Assembly: GCA_030594815.1 (NCBI GenBank)
Contig: JAUVEN010000006.1
Location: forward strand, 1 to 48,549
From: Gammaproteobacteria bacterium
GTDB lineage: Bacteria > Pseudomonadota > Gammaproteobacteria > UBA6429 > Thiohalophilaceae
Direction of reading: 5' to 3'
Length of the DNA stretch: 48,549 nt
Part shown: in pieces, positions 34,827 through 43,541 of the stretch
Numbering within the stretch: position 1 is the first letter of the stretch
How the letters are laid out: each line of letters starts with the position of its first letter
The notes under the pieces: generated by a model
Told to the model about the DNA's origin: nothing
Database searches by the model: none
What the model saw: only the letters and a program-made list of their open reading frames with translations
Position numbers and translations under genes: made by a program

Positions 34827-34909
34827 AATAGGGCGTTTCGTACTATTTAGCCTGGATGTAGTGAATAGCTTAAAGGTGTAAAAGAAGAACAACTGGATTT
34901 TATATGTGA

Positions 34910-35197
34910 TTAGTGTTTATTTGGCTTAAAATTATTGGGATCAAGCTTAACCACAACTGAACCAGAAGGCTCATCAACATATCTGGGTTTCATGTTGTTT
35001 TCTCTTCCCGCTTCTTTTGCCAGCTCTGCTTCACGGCTTGATATGAGCCCCAAACAATCACGAATACCGTTAATTGTACTTTCCGATAAAGGGTGTTTTA
35101 AGTTTGCAGGCGTGTAGGTGTCTTTTGCTACTTGTGTGAGAACTTTACGCATCACTTGTAATATTTGTTCTTCTTTCGAAATTGTATCTTTGCTCAT
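34910..35197 (-). CDS. Unknown small protein (95 aa)
   Basis: I do not recognise a function. The ATG at 35197 has GGAT about ten bases before. The protein is mostly helical to about residue 65 (EEQILQVMRKVLTQVAKDT, SESTINGIRDCLGLISSREAELAKEA) and then strand-like at the end (SGSVVVKLDPNNF). The stretch INGIRDCLGLISSREAELA looks conserved-protein-like, but I cannot name the family. No signal peptide or membrane segment. It is divergent from the zinc-ribbon gene at 35408 and separated from GGDEF-EAL by a 284-base AT-rich gap holding only the inverted repeat at 34789. Confidence 0.7.
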   Translation of the reverse strand: MSKDTISKEEQILQVMRKVLTQVAKDTYTPANLKHPLSESTINGIRDCLGLISSREAELAKEAGRENNMKPRYVDEPSGSVVVKLDPNNFKPNKH

Positions 35198-35407
35198 TTG
35201 AGATAATCCATATAACGGTAAAAGATGTGGAGGGTTTGAGAGCGTATTCTAACAGTTTTATTATCTTAGTGCGGCTAAATAGAGTTGATAGTGGAACGGA
35301 GTAACCTTTGACAGTATAGGATAATATTAAAAGTAATACTGTTTCGTTTTTTTAGTAAATGTTTAGCTTATAATTCATGCCTTAATTAAGTTGTCGAGAG
35401 AACTTGT

Positions 35408-35962
35408 ATGCCAAAGCTTGTTTTTTGTGCGAAAAATCCAGAATACGTTCCAGCTAGCAGCTCTGAACTTATCAGAGCTTTGCAGAAAACAGGTTTTCTG
35501 GGAGAGAAATGGCAAAGCCCCGATTCTGTATCAGGTGAACGGTATTTAATTGGAGATTCATTTTTAAGTTTAGTCACCTTTATGGGGTGTGCACCGGCAA
35601 TTGAACTTGAGCCTATTGCTGAACAACCAGAATCAACAGAATTTTGTCATGTTGAAATTGAAGAAATAAAAAGTGCGGTTGAATTTATTCAGGGAAGTGA
35701 TCATTTAATATCTCGTTGTCCACATTGTCGTCATCGTCATGCTAGCTGGAATTCACTACCTGAAACAATGAAGTACTCATGTGATAAATGTGGTGTTGAA
35801 TCTCACCTTTCAGAATATGACTGGAAGAAAACAGCAGGCTGTGGTCGTTTTTTTATCAGCGTGCATGGTATTTATCCACAAGAGGCTTTACCCACTTCTC
35901 ATTTGTTACAAGTATTAGAAAAAATAAGTGATACAAGTTGGGATTATTTCTATATTCAATAA
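35408..35962 (+). CDS. Zinc-ribbon protein of unknown function (184 aa)
   Basis: The protein has an N-terminal mixed region (1-95) that I do not recognise, then a zinc-ribbon: C104-P-H-C107 (RCPHCRHRH) and C125-D-K-C128 (YSCDKCG), 17 residues apart, a typical CxxC...CxxC zinc site. A C-terminal part (about 148-184) runs FFISVHGIYPQEALPTSHLLQVLEKIS. No signal peptide. Such proteins often bind zinc for nucleic-acid or protein contact. The start at 35408 has GAGAG about eight bases upstream. It is monocistronic, with possible TTGACA at 35308-35313 upstream but no good -10 at the right distance. Confidence 0.75.
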   Translation: MPKLVFCAKNPEYVPASSSELIRALQKTGFLGEKWQSPDSVSGERYLIGDSFLSLVTFMGCAPAIELEPIAEQPESTEFCHVEIEEIKSAVEFIQGSDHLISRCPHCRHRHASWNSLPETMKYSCDKCGVESHLSEYDWKKTAGCGRFFISVHGIYPQEALPTSHLLQVLEKISDTSWDYFYIQ

Positions 35963-36016
35963 ACGGTTTAGACTTATCTGTTGACAGTTTATAAAACAAA
36001 GCGCAGACTCGCCCGC

Positions 36017-36109
36017 ATGATAATTTCAATGCACAAACCAGTGATTCGAGTGGCACGCAAACTAGCGTGGCATTTAGACTGTGTGCAAATGGAAAAAATT
36101 ATTAAGTAA
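36017..36109 (+). CDS. Possible 30-aa peptide or small RNA between promoter-like box and terminator
   Basis: A 30-codon frame starts at ATG 36017 and ends at TAA 36107-36109. A perfect TTGACA lies at 35981-35986; the matching -10 position (36004-36009, CAGACT) is weak. A strong terminator follows at 36137-36169. The peptide is basic and possibly amphipathic (HKPVIRVARKLAWHLD), but there is no clear ribosome site. The unit could equally be a non-coding RNA of about 155 bases or the 3' end of the upstream mRNA. Confidence 0.25.
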   Translation: MIISMHKPVIRVARKLAWHLDCVQMEKIIK

Positions 36110-36136
36110 TTTAAAGCGACAAAATATTTTTCTAGA

Positions 36137-36169
36137 GGCCACAGTTTCAAAAGAACTGTGGCCTTTTTT
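36137..36169 (+). terminator. Rho-independent terminator
   Basis: GGCCACAGTT (36137-36146) and AACTGTGGCC (36154-36163) form a perfect 10-bp stem with a 7-base loop, followed by six T residues (36164-36169). It ends either the zinc-ribbon transcript or a small RNA unit that starts near 36010, and shields the EamA transporter gene from upstream transcription. Confidence 0.92.
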
Positions 36170-36224
36170 GTTTTTGGGCCGTTTAAAGTAGTCGTTTTAT
36201 AAAATAATCTCCTGGAGAATTATA

Positions 36225-37109
36225 ATGTCAGTCCCACTTGCATACATCGGGGTAATTATCATCTGGTCTACGACGCCGCTCGCCATTAAATGGAGTGGTG
36301 GTGATGCCGGATTTTTGTTTGGCGTAACCGCACGGATGTTGATCGGCTTGTTATTTAGCAGCATGTTAATCATGTTGCTATCACGTCGTCGCCTGCCGTG
36401 GGATCAACATGCGCGTAAAATATACCTGGTAGCTGGTATTGCTATATACGGTGCTATGTTAAGTGTGTACTGGGGCTCGCAATATATTTCGTCAGGATTT
36501 ATTTCGGTTATTTTTGGCTTAAACCCAATCATCACCGGGATCATGGCGGCTTTGTGGTTGAATGAAAGAAGTTTAACGCCGGCGAAAATATTGGGTGTGA
36601 TACTTGGTGTAGTTGGATTAATTGTTATTTTTAGTCAGGGGCTACAGCTTGGTAATCATGCTGTAATTGGTATTGCTGCAGTATGTTTATCAGTGTTACT
36701 GCATTCGTGGAGCAGTGTATGGTTTAAAAAACTCGATATTCATTTAACCGCACTTGAAATAACACATGGTGGCTTGTTGGTAAGTGTGCCCTTATATTTA
36801 TTAACATGGTTTATTTTACAGGGAACATGGCCTGAAAACTTTAGTCAGCGTGGTCTTGGGTCGATAGTGTACTTAGGCATCTTTGGATCTGTTCTGGGCT
36901 TTGTCATGTTTTTTTATATTTTAAAACATGTAGACGTTAGTCGTGTTTCATTGATTACCCTGATAACACCTGTTGTTGCCTTGTTTTTAGGGTATGCTTT
37001 AAATAATGAAGTGTTAAATGCAAGTGTTTGGTTAGGCACTGGTTTAATTATGCTGGGAATGAGTTTTTATCAATGGAGTGATAAATTTTTTGCCCGGGTT
37101 GCTAAATAA
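36225..37109 (+). CDS. EamA/DMT-family transporter
   Basis: The 294-aa protein is a drug/metabolite transporter of the EamA family with about ten membrane helices in two EamA repeats (about 5-135 and 148-285). Typical features are VIIWSTTPLAIKW near the start, SGFISVIFGLNPIITGIMAALWLNE in repeat 1 and VSRVSLITLITPVVALFLGYALNNE in repeat 2. Substrates of such exporters range from amino acids and nucleosides to drugs, and cannot be assigned here. GGAGA precedes the ATG by eight bases. It is 12 bases ahead of mltF, so both are probably one transcript, downstream of a strong terminator. Confidence 0.93.
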   Translation: MSVPLAYIGVIIIWSTTPLAIKWSGGDAGFLFGVTARMLIGLLFSSMLIMLLSRRRLPWDQHARKIYLVAGIAIYGAMLSVYWGSQYISSGFISVIFGLNPIITGIMAALWLNERSLTPAKILGVILGVVGLIVIFSQGLQLGNHAVIGIAAVCLSVLLHSWSSVWFKKLDIHLTALEITHGGLLVSVPLYLLTWFILQGTWPENFSQRGLGSIVYLGIFGSVLGFVMFFYILKHVDVSRVSLITLITPVVALFLGYALNNEVLNASVWLGTGLIMLGMSFYQWSDKFFARVAK

Positions 37110-37121
37110 GCAGGAGTTTAC

Positions 37122-38474
37122 ATGTTGTACCGTCTTTCTCTAACAGTTGTTATTTTAATGCTTACTGCATGTTCAAACGGTGGCGATCGTTTAGATAAAA
37201 TAAAAGCGAAAGGAGAATTGGTTGTCTTAACGCGTAATGCAGCAACAACCTATTATGAGTCCCGCGAAGGTTATTTGGGCGTTGAATATGAAATGGCCAG
37301 GTCCTTTGCCGATTCTATTGGCGTTAAAGTTCGGTTTGTAACAAAGGAAGATGTTTCTAATTTATTTAGTGCATTAGAAGAGGGCTATGGCGATATCGCT
37401 GCTGCAGGTTTAACACATACTGACAGCCGCGAAGAAAACTTTCTCTTTGGTCCTACCTATCAAGTTGTTGCGCAGCAACTTGTTTGTCGTCGCGGCGGCA
37501 AGCGGCCAAATAAAATTGAAGATTTAGTTGGTATCAATATTAAAGTGCCAAGGAATAGCAGTTATGTTGAACGTTTGGAAAAAATTAAAAAGATTCAGCC
37601 AGATATTAAATGGGAAGAAGTTTATGATGTTGGTACAGAAACATTATTAGAACAAGTCTCGCAAAAGAAAATAGACTGTACTATTGCAGATTCAAATATT
37701 GTTGCCATTAATCGACGTTATCATCCTGAGTTGTCTGTTCGTTTTGATGTGAATGCCCCCGAACCTCTGGCGTGGGTTATGTCTGGTAAAGCGGGTAATT
37801 TACAAGATGCGACAGAAGACTGGTTTAGTGATTATGTAGACAGTGGCAAACTTGATGAAGTGATGCACCGTTATTATGGTTACATTGAAAACTTCGATTA
37901 TGTTGATGTCCGTGCTTATCAACGAAAAATAAAATCGCATTTACCAAAATATAAAAGTGTTTTTAAAAGTGCAGCCGCTAAATATAATGTGAGCTGGACG
38001 CTTTTAGCTGCTCAGTCCTATCAGGAATCACATTGGCGCGCTAATGCAAAAAGTCCTACTGGAGTACGTGGCATGATGATGCTAACGCGAACCACAGCGA
38101 AAGAATTGGGTATCTCGAATCGTTTAGATCCAACTACGAGCATTATGGGGGGCGCGAACTATTTAAATAAACTGCGAAAACGATTACCCGAAACGGTTAC
38201 AGAACCGGATCGTACCTGGTTAGCCCTGGCGGCTTACAATGTGGGTATGGGACATATTTGGGATGCGCGTAGGTTGGCGAAAGAGCTGGATAAAAACCCT
38301 GATCAATGGCAGGAGTTATCAGAAGTTCTACCTTTACTGACTAAGAAAAAATATTATAAAAATTTAAAACATGGTTATGCTCGCGGATTTGAGCCTGTGA
38401 GTTATGTGAAAAATATCCGTGACTATCGGGATATGTTAGAAAAAATCATGAAAGAAAATTCACTGTGGCAGTGA
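37122..38474 (+). CDS. mltF: Membrane-bound lytic murein transglycosylase F
   Basis: The 450-aa protein starts with a lipoprotein-type signal (VVILMLTACSNGG, C17 as the probable acylated residue), then a solute-binding-protein-3 domain (about 30-260), then an SLT transglycosylase domain (about 272-440) with the catalytic E302 in SYQESHWRANAKS, followed by GVRGMMMLTRTTA and AAYNVGMGH. This two-domain layout defines MltF, which cuts peptidoglycan glycan strands and is regulated by its solute-binding domain. E. coli MltF has no lipobox, so membrane anchoring may differ here. It follows the EamA gene by 12 bases and is trailed by a nested palindromic repeat. Confidence 0.94.
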   Translation: MLYRLSLTVVILMLTACSNGGDRLDKIKAKGELVVLTRNAATTYYESREGYLGVEYEMARSFADSIGVKVRFVTKEDVSNLFSALEEGYGDIAAAGLTHTDSREENFLFGPTYQVVAQQLVCRRGGKRPNKIEDLVGINIKVPRNSSYVERLEKIKKIQPDIKWEEVYDVGTETLLEQVSQKKIDCTIADSNIVAINRRYHPELSVRFDVNAPEPLAWVMSGKAGNLQDATEDWFSDYVDSGKLDEVMHRYYGYIENFDYVDVRAYQRKIKSHLPKYKSVFKSAAAKYNVSWTLLAAQSYQESHWRANAKSPTGVRGMMMLTRTTAKELGISNRLDPTTSIMGGANYLNKLRKRLPETVTEPDRTWLALAAYNVGMGHIWDARRLAKELDKNPDQWQELSEVLPLLTKKKYYKNLKHGYARGFEPVSYVKNIRDYRDMLEKIMKENSLWQ

Positions 38475-38487
38475 GGAACATAAAAAA

Positions 38488-38646
38488 TTTGCCACGAAGG
38501 ACACCAAGAAGAAGACAAAAGATTTAACCACTGGGGACACGGGGCTCACGGGGGATAAAAAGAAAAACACCTTAATTTCCCAGTGAGCCCCGTGGTTTAT
38601 TTTTATAATATATTTCTTAGTGTTCTTTGTGTCCTTCGTGGCAAAT
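38488..38646. repeat. Nested palindromic repeat (outer and inner arms)
   Basis: The outer arms (about 38488-38510 and 38622-38646) share ATTTGCCACGAAGGACAC in inverted orientation. Inside, 38526-38554 and 38579-38598 form a second pair built on ACGGGGCTCAC. The 159-bp element fills the gap between the convergent mltF and ispG genes. The GCCACGAAGGACAC look is of a type common in proteobacterial intergenic DNA. Confidence 0.85.
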
Positions 38647-38651
38647 AAATA

Positions 38652-39878
38652 TTATTTTTTATAATTTTCCGCTACATACTCTTCAACAATTTTCTGGAAA
38701 TCTTCAGCAATATTGTCGCCCTTTAAGGTCACCGTTTTTTCACCATCAACGTAAACTGGCGCGACGGGTTTTTCACCTGTTCCAGGCAGGCTAATACCAA
38801 TATTGGCATGCTTACTTTCACCTGGACCATTAACAACACAGCCCATAACAGCAACATTCATATCTTCTACACCAGGATGTGTTTCATGCCACTCTGGCAT
38901 TTTGTTTCGAAGATAACTTTGAATGTCCTGGGCTAATGTCTGAAAGTATGTACTTGATGTACGACCACAACCAGGACATGCAACAACCTGGGGAGTGAAT
39001 GAACGTAAGCCCATGGCTTGTAAAATTTCCTGAGCAACAATCACTTCCTTGCAACGATCACCATGCGGTTCTGGAGTAAGGGAAATACGAATGGTATTAC
39101 CAATACCTTCTTGTAATAAAATCGCCAATGCCGCGGTTGAAGCAACAATACCTTTTGAGCCCATACCGGCTTCAGTTAATCCAAGGTGCAAGGCGTAATC
39201 ACATTCTTTAGCAAGGTCACGATAAACACTAATGAGATCCTGCACACTACTCATTTTTACAGAGAGGATAATTTTATCTTTTGCTAATCCCAGTGCTTCA
39301 GCCTGTTGTGCGCTTTCCAGTGCAGATGTCACCATGGCTTTATGCATAATTTCATGAGGCTCGAGTGGTTCTGCCAGTTGGTGATTCTCGTCCATAATAC
39401 GAGCCAACAGGGATTGATCGAGACTTCCCCAGTTCACACCGATGCGGACAGGCTTATTATTTTTAACCGCGACTTTGATCATGCTGGCATATTGCTCATC
39501 GCGTTTTTTGCCTTTACCAACATTTCCCGGGTTGATTCGATACTTAGCAAGTGCCTGAGCACATTTAGGATAGTCATTCAGAAGTTTATGGCCATTAAAA
39601 TGGAAGTCGCCAATGAGGGGCACAAAACAGCCTTGTCGATCCAAATCTGCACGGATTTTAGCAACGGCTTCGGCCGCTTCGGCAGAATTTACGGTTATTC
39701 GTACCAGTTCTGAACCTGCTTCGGCCAGTTCCATGACTTGTTTTACCGTGCTGTAGACATCGGCAGTATCGGTATTAGTCATGGATTGCACTACAACCGG
39801 GTTTTCACCACCTACTGTGACATGGTGCTCTGGAGTACCAATTTTAACCGGGGTGGTTGAACGTGATTTCTTCGTCAT
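38652..39878 (-). CDS. ispG: 4-hydroxy-3-methylbut-2-enyl diphosphate synthase
   Basis: IspG (GcpE) reduces MEcPP to HMBPP in the penultimate step of the MEP isoprenoid pathway, using a [4Fe-4S] cluster. The 408-aa protein shows [30 protein letters not shown] and, near the C-terminus, the cluster ligands C301 and C304 (CPGCGRTSS), C347 ([11 protein letters not shown]) and E354. E. coli IspG is about 372 aa; this is the longer form, with an insertion between the two domains (about 150-190). It stands alone on the minus strand, divergent from the methyltransferase at 40079. Confidence 0.97.
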   Translation of the reverse strand: MTKKSRSTTPVKIGTPEHHVTVGGENPVVVQSMTNTDTADVYSTVKQVMELAEAGSELVRITVNSAEAAEAVAKIRADLDRQGCFVPLIGDFHFNGHKLLNDYPKCAQALAKYRINPGNVGKGKKRDEQYASMIKVAVKNNKPVRIGVNWGSLDQSLLARIMDENHQLAEPLEPHEIMHKAMVTSALESAQQAEALGLAKDKIILSVKMSSVQDLISVYRDLAKECDYALHLGLTEAGMGSKGIVASTAALAILLQEGIGNTIRISLTPEPHGDRCKEVIVAQEILQAMGLRSFTPQVVACPGCGRTSSTYFQTLAQDIQSYLRNKMPEWHETHPGVEDMNVAVMGCVVNGPGESKHANIGISLPGTGEKPVAPVYVDGEKTVTLKGDNIAEDFQKIVEEYVAENYKK

Positions 39879-40078
39879 GATGGAGGCCGTTTATTATTCA
39901 ATTAAGCGCGAATCATAGCATTTTTTATTTGAGTCAGGATTACCTTTAGCTATAAAAATATCCAATTCACAGGCGAAAAATCTGTATTGAATCTATATCG
40001 AATGATGGGCGGAAAGAAGCTATAATAGGCACCTTAAAAATAATCATAATCAATCCGAATAATTCAGGGGACGTTAAA

Positions 40079-40921
40079 ATGGGTAAGCAGTCAGGACAAA
40101 ATAAACCAACTATGGCGGAACAGGCTGATCGCCACGCCTTATACCAGGAGTCAGTTCAATTCCCCGAAGCTGAAGTTGATTTCATGAGCAAAACGTTCCA
40201 AAAGTTGCGTGGCCGTAAAGCCCTCAGTATGAAAGAAGATTTTTGTGGTACGGCTTATCTTGCGACTGAATGGTGTAAAAGTGATCCTGAAAGAACAGCG
40301 ATTGGTGTTGATTTTGATGGCCCGACATTAGACTGGGGAAGAAAACATAATCTTGAAACTGCGGGTAAAGATGTTGCCAAACGTATTACCTTAATTGAAG
40401 ATGATGTACGAATTAAAACAGATAAAGTTGATGTGACTTGTGCCTTTAACTTTAGCTATTGTCTGTTCGAAAAACGTGATGAGTTGATTAATTATTTTAA
40501 AACTGCACGTGAAAGTTTAAATGATGATGGTTTATTAGTTTTAGATTTATTCGGTGGAACCGAATGTGCGGATGTTTTGGAAGAAGAAACAGAACTTGAA
40601 GATCAAAATGCAACATACATTTGGGAACACGTTTCGTTCAATCCAATAAACAATCATATGGAATGCGCAATTCATTTTGAATTTGATGACGGCTCACGTA
40701 TGGACGAAGCATTTACTTATTGCTGGCGTTTATGGGCAATTCCTGAAATTTTAGAATTACTCGAAGAAGCCGGTTACAGTAAAAGTCGTGTTTACTGGGA
40801 AGAATACGTTGAATCAGATGACGAAGACGATGATGAATTAGAAGGCACTGGTGAATACTACGAAACGACTGAAGTAGAGAATCAAGAGTCGTGGATGATT
40901 TACATTGTCGCTGAAAAATAA
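40079..40921 (+). CDS. Class I SAM-dependent methyltransferase
   Basis: The 280-aa protein has a Rossmann-type methyltransferase core. Motif I is EDFCGTAYLATEWC (about 53-66), followed by IGVDFDGPTLDWG (ribose-binding acidic end), IEDDVR and FNFSYCLFE, and LLVLDLFGG as the post-IV strand. A very acidic stretch (about 241-255, SDDEDDDELEG) is near the C-terminus. The EDFCGTA form matches a group of uncharacterised methyltransferases whose acceptors are unknown. AGGGGA lies seven bases before the ATG. It is monocistronic and is followed by a palindromic repeat in place of a standard terminator. Confidence 0.88.
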   Translation: MGKQSGQNKPTMAEQADRHALYQESVQFPEAEVDFMSKTFQKLRGRKALSMKEDFCGTAYLATEWCKSDPERTAIGVDFDGPTLDWGRKHNLETAGKDVAKRITLIEDDVRIKTDKVDVTCAFNFSYCLFEKRDELINYFKTARESLNDDGLLVLDLFGGTECADVLEEETELEDQNATYIWEHVSFNPINNHMECAIHFEFDDGSRMDEAFTYCWRLWAIPEILELLEEAGYSKSRVYWEEYVESDDEDDDELEGTGEYYETTEVENQESWMIYIVAEK

Positions 40922-40938
40922 AGCTCAATAATATTTTT

Positions 40939-41062
40939 TGTAGGTGAGATTTCAATCTGACGTAGTGTAACCATATCAACCGTTGCTTTCGAATAGCAGA
41001 ACTTTTAACAAAGAGTTATATGCTATCGCTATACCATTCGTCAGAATGAATTCTGACCTACA
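40939..41062. repeat. Palindromic repeat, GTAGGT-headed, long spacer
   Basis: Arms 40939-40962 and 41039-41062 match at 21 of 24 positions in inverted orientation and both end in TGTAGGT at the outside. A 76-base centre separates them. The element begins 18 bases after the stop of the methyltransferase gene and is followed by the related repeat at 41079. Confidence 0.75.
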
Positions 41063-41078
41063 ATCCACTTATGATTTT

Positions 41079-41141
41079 CGTAGGTCGGGCTCATAGTGCC
41101 CCTCTTACAATAAATAGAATTAGAGGGTATCAGCCCGACGC
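41079..41141. repeat. GTAGGT-headed palindromic repeat, copy A
   Basis: GTAGGTCGGGCTCATAGTGC opens the element and its inverted partner AGAGGGTATCAGCCCGAC closes it, with arms roughly 41084-41103 and 41122-41139. The copy at 48268-48328 shares GTAGGT, TCATAGTGC and AGAGGGTAT, but has AATTCGAA-like outer arms where this has CCCGAC-like ones. Confidence 0.8.
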
Positions 41142-41189
41142 AGAGATAAAAATTACCACTCGAGGTAGAAATATACTCCGTATTCGATT

Positions 41190-41398
41190 ATGAAAATCAT
41201 TTTATTCAGTATTGTTTTAGTTTTGTTAACAGCCTGTAGCAAACAGCCTATAGCAAACAGGCTGTGTATAACATGATGCATGAACGTGAAAGACAGGAAT
41301 GTTTAAAACAAGGAAATAGAGATTGCCCTCGTGAAAAAAATTATCAGAAATTTGAAAAAGATCGTCAAGACATAATCCCCTCCCAACATAGTAATTAG
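41190..41398 (+). pseudogene. Small lipoprotein gene broken by a 14-bp tandem duplication
   Basis: A frame from ATG 41190 gives a lipoprotein signal (FSIVLVLLTACSKQ, cysteine 16) but stops at TGA 41274-41276. The next frame continues from about 41252 to TAG 41396-41398 with a charged, cysteine-containing tail (MMHERERQECLKQGNRDC). The cause is visible: CAGCCTGTAGCAAA (41230-41243) is repeated as CAGCCTATAGCAAA (41244-41257), 13 of 14 identical. Removing one 14-base unit restores a continuous 64-aa small lipoprotein. It lies in the 635-base gap before trpB that otherwise holds only repeats (40939-41141) and, from 41399 to 41568, AT-rich DNA in which I see nothing. A sequencing error is possible but less likely than real duplication. 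Confidence 0.75.
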
Positions 41399-41568
41399 AC
41401 TCCATTTACCCTCTCTTGTTCTAAATTTATTTTCTATATTAGCTTTTATTAATAGTTAATATTTTAAAGAACTCATAATAATTTTCTTGTTAAAGACATT
41501 TTCCTGAATTCAATGTACTCTGTTTATCTTTAACTATATTTAATCTAAAAATTGAATTGGAGACTAGC

Positions 41569-42768
41569 ATGAGTACAGATTTTCTTCCTATGCCAGATGA
41601 TAAAGGTTATTTTGGTGAATACGGTGGACAGATTCTTCCACCAGATTTGATTACTATAATGAATCAGATAAATGATGCCTATGAAGAGATCCGCACCACA
41701 GATAAGTTTAAAAATGAATTAAATGATTTATTAATTCATTATGTTGGCCGGCCTAGTCCAATATTCCATGCTAAACGATTAAGTGACAAGCTTGGTGGAG
41801 CGCAAATTTTTCTAAAACGTGAAGACTTAAATCACACGGGTGCTCATAAAATCAATCATTGTTTAGGTGAAGCATTGTTAGCTAAGCATATGGGTAAGAC
41901 AAAAGTATTAGCAGAAACAGGTGCTGGTCAACATGGTGTTGCATTAGCGACAGCTTGTGCACTTGTGGGAATAGAATGTGAAATTCATATGGGTGAAGTT
42001 GACATTATTAAAGAACATCCAAATGTAACAAAAATGAAGATTTTAGGTTGTAAATTAATTCCTGTTAGTCGAGGTACTCGCACGCTAAAAGATGCCGTTG
42101 ATAGTGCTTTTGAAGAATATCTTAAAGATCCCATTAATTCATTTTATGCAATTGGTTCAGTCGTTGGGCCACATCCATTTCCAAAAATGGTAAGAGATTT
42201 TCAAAAAATTGTAGGTGAGGAAGCGCGTAAACAGTTTATGGAGATGCAAGGTAAACTCCCTGACATTGCAATGGCATGTGTAGGCGGTGGTTCAAATGCA
42301 ATGGGCTTGTTCACTGCTTTTATTGAAGATGAATCAGTTGAACTTATTGGTGTTGAACCGGCAGGTAAAGGTCTAGATACACCTGATCATGCTGCAACGT
42401 TAACCTTGGGTAGCAAAGGTGCGATTCATGGATTTGAGTGTTACAACCTTCAAGACAAAGAAGGTAGTCCATTACCCGTTTACTCAATTGCTTCGGGATT
42501 AGATTATCCTGGTGTTGGACCACAACATTGTTATTTAAAAGATATTAAACGTGTGCGTTATGAATCTATAGATGATGATGAATGTCTTGATGCCTTTATG
42601 GAATTATCTCGAGTCGAAGGAATTATCCCTGCTTTAGAAAGTGCTCACGCCGTTGCTTATGCGATGAAAATTGCAAAAGATATGCCTACAGATAAAAATA
42701 TTTTAATAAATTTATCTGGACGAGGAGATAAAGATGCAGACTTTGTTGCGGAAAAACTTTCATTGTAA
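41569..42768 (+). CDS. trpB: Stand-alone tryptophan synthase beta-like protein
   Basis: TrpB joins indole and serine to tryptophan with PLP. The 399-aa protein has the PLP lysine in [16 protein letters not shown] (K94), the [12 protein letters not shown] motif with its active-site Glu, the phosphate-binding GGGSNAMG, and [16 protein letters not shown] at 41557 is in frame, but TTGGAG just before the ATG at 41569 decides the start. No trpA, trpC or other trp gene is adjacent, and several usually fixed places differ: QILPP for [17 protein letters not shown] for the usual GAxDxxxQxxNV. It may be a second, TrpA-independent copy with altered use, for example indole salvage or another beta-replacement reaction; the fold call is firm. 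Confidence 0.9.
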   Translation: MSTDFLPMPDDKGYFGEYGGQILPPDLITIMNQINDAYEEIRTTDKFKNELNDLLIHYVGRPSPIFHAKRLSDKLGGAQIFLKREDLNHTGAHKINHCLGEALLAKHMGKTKVLAETGAGQHGVALATACALVGIECEIHMGEVDIIKEHPNVTKMKILGCKLIPVSRGTRTLKDAVDSAFEEYLKDPINSFYAIGSVVGPHPFPKMVRDFQKIVGEEARKQFMEMQGKLPDIAMACVGGGSNAMGLFTAFIEDESVELIGVEPAGKGLDTPDHAATLTLGSKGAIHGFECYNLQDKEGSPLPVYSIASGLDYPGVGPQHCYLKDIKRVRYESIDDDECLDAFMELSRVEGIIPALESAHAVAYAMKIAKDMPTDKNILINLSGRGDKDADFVAEKLSL

Positions 42769-42834
42769 ATAAACTATATTTGATCGGCTTATACATTTGT
42801 ATAAACCGACATTTAATTTTAGAAGTTAGTAAGG

Positions 42835-43539
42835 TTAGAGCAATCCTTTTATCCATTGGCCAAAAATTATGTCTGCATTCTGATGTAGTGCAGAAATCTT
42901 GTCTTCTAAATTTAAAATAATTTCATGATCATTTTGTACACATGAATGTTCTTTGTTTAAATCACTCTTAAATAAGTGAACCCACTTTTCAACCATTTCT
43001 ATTGTCACTTCAAGGTGGAACTGCATGGCGATACTATTATTGAGTATAAAAGCCTGATTCTTTCGGCACTCACTATGGAATAAAACGGTTGCACCTTCAG
43101 GGATTGAAAAAGTATCTGCGTGCCAATGAAAAGGGATAAATTCTTCAGGAAGTTTTTCTAACCATTCATGCTTTGATTTATCAACAGCGGGTTCTACAGC
43201 ATGCCAACCAATTTCCATATTAGGATCGTGAGTAATTTCTCCCCCGAGTGCTGCACTCATAAGTTGAGCACCCAGACAAATACCCATGACCGGAATATTT
43301 TTATTAATCGCATTTTGAATAAGTTTCTTTTCATCACTTACCCATTGTAGCGGGTCGGTGACATTCATCGAGCCACCCATAAAAACAAGACCTGATATGT
43401 TATCTAAATCTTGCGGTACGGTAATACCTTCATCAATGCAGATAATTTCGTAGGGCACATTATTATTTTCCAGAAAGGTACCCAGGTAACCCGGCCCTTC
43501 ACAGGCCACATGGCGAAATATACGAACAGGTTTTATCAT
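42835..43539 (-). CDS. Type 1 glutamine amidotransferase-like protein
   Basis: The 234-aa protein is a stand-alone class I amidotransferase resembling the GMP synthase glutaminase. The nucleophile is C88 in GICLGAQLMSAALGG, with H175 and E177 in AMQFHLEV completing the triad. LVFMGGSMNV forms the oxyanion region. Such stand-alone members often act on unknown substrates, including glutamylated amines. It lies two bases after the end of the metallo-hydrolase gene upstream on the same strand, so the two are co-transcribed. Confidence 0.9.
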   Translation of the reverse strand: MIKPVRIFRHVACEGPGYLGTFLENNNVPYEIICIDEGITVPQDLDNISGLVFMGGSMNVTDPLQWVSDEKKLIQNAINKNIPVMGICLGAQLMSAALGGEITHDPNMEIGWHAVEPAVDKSKHEWLEKLPEEFIPFHWHADTFSIPEGATVLFHSECRKNQAFILNNSIAMQFHLEVTIEMVEKWVHLFKSDLNKEHSCVQNDHEIILNLEDKISALHQNADIIFGQWIKGLL

Positions 43540-43541
43540 TG

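Noticed and set aside
39306-39713. 135-codon plus-strand frame inside ispG.
   Set aside because: Antisense shadow of ispG without ribosome site or family likeness.
42835-43539. Glutamine amidotransferase as EgtC for ergothioneine synthesis.
   Set aside because: EgtC is a class II (N-terminal Cys) amidohydrolase; this is a class I enzyme with a Cys-His-Glu triad and lies over 3 kb from egtB in another transcript.
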